In this document: piece by piece, positions 5,154 to 5,306 of the stretch
Numbering within the stretch: the first letter of the stretch is position 1
How the letters are laid out: every line of letters starts with the position of its first letter
Source: SXPK01 sp041168165
GTDB taxonomy: Bacteria; Planctomycetota; UBA1135; UBA2386
DNA: 5,306 bases
Reading direction: 5' to 3'
NCBI GenBank assembly: GCA_041168165.1
Contig: JBEELK010000202.1
Span: 1 to 5,306, forward strand
Program-made: the position numbers and the translations under genes
The notes under the pieces: model-generated
Told to the model about the DNA's origin: nothing
Seen by the model: only the letters and a program-made list of their open reading frames with translations
Database searches by the model: none

Positions 5154-5306
5154 CTAAGGCACTTCGCGAACCGAGAGCATCTTGTCGGCCCACTTGATCG
5201 AGCCATCCGTGCGCACGCGCCGCAACTCCATGTCGCTCGCGTAGGAGTGCTCGGGCAGCTTGTCCGGCATGCGGCGCGGCGAGAAGTCGTAGAGCTCCGC
5301 TGGCAC
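5154..5306 (-). CDS. C-terminal end of an integrase-core (DDE) transposase, possibly truncated
   Basis: Fifty in-frame codons run from the right edge to a TAG at 5154-5156, too few to stand out by length alone. The peptide starts VPAELYDFSPRRMPDKLP and continues HSYASDMELRRVRTDGSIKW. This follows the tail of rve-type transposases and integrases (IS481-like and related), where the catalytic core ends in RPHEAL...PA followed by 'Y..SPR.MPE.L....YP...EVR.V...G.I.W'. Relatives I remember then continue with a VSE.L.GE.VGLEE block and about 40 more residues; here the frame stops right after SVREVP. Neither of the other two minus-strand frames downstream restores that block. It may therefore be a decayed or truncated copy, or a naturally short lineage variant. 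The catalytic DDE residues lie outside the window. The family is fairly clear; the truncation is inference from memory. Confidence 0.72.
   Translation of the reverse strand: MPAELYDFSPRRMPDKLPEHSYASDMELRRVRTDGSIKWADKMLSVREVP

Overview
This is a GC-rich bacterial window with no RNA genes and no CRISPR array. The best lineage guess is Planctomycetota. The two large secreted proteins in the middle have a build I associate with marine and deep-branching planctomycetes: a short signal peptide cleaved before Gln, Gly/Pro/Leu/Thr-rich beta domains, a 'GNGC' linker and a 'GCTLFVSPD'-type module. Most genes also lack clear Shine-Dalgarno sequences, which fits that group. This assignment rests on remembered protein style and has not been searched.

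Layout from left to right. (1) Positions 1-907, plus strand: the 3' end of a GlcF-type iron-sulfur subunit of glycolate oxidase (two CCG cysteine domains), cut by the window edge. (2) Positions 935-1993, minus strand: a secreted beta-rich protein of unknown function. It converges on glcF, with a perfect hairpin between them that overlaps its stop codon. (3) Positions 1994-2248: a 255-bp gap holding three tandem 13-bp repeats, a 13-bp palindrome and a 10-bp inverted repeat. (4) Positions 2249-3784, minus strand: a secreted kelch-repeat beta-propeller whose N-terminal domain resembles the C-terminal module of protein 2. (5) Positions 3785-3971: a 187-bp divergent promoter region. (6) Positions 3972-4520, plus strand: a PduO-type ATP:cob(I)alamin adenosyltransferase with all signature motifs. 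(7) Positions 4521-4719: a convergent gap with several hairpins able to form alternative pairings. (8) Positions 4720-5058, minus strand: a small protein of TfoX/YjbR (MmcQ) character. (9) Positions 5154-5306, minus strand: the C-terminal end of an integrase-core (DDE) transposase, running off the right edge and apparently shorter than its relatives.

The genes do not form one pathway. Glycolate oxidation and B12 adenosylation are housekeeping-type metabolism. The two secreted proteins are adjacent, share strand and domain style, and are likely related surface or extracellular proteins. The transposase tail marks an insertion scar or element edge on the right. I see no convincing new multi-gene system. 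The most interesting items are the shared domain in the two secreted proteins, the tandem 13-bp repeats before one of them, and the two-blade periodicity of the kelch gene.
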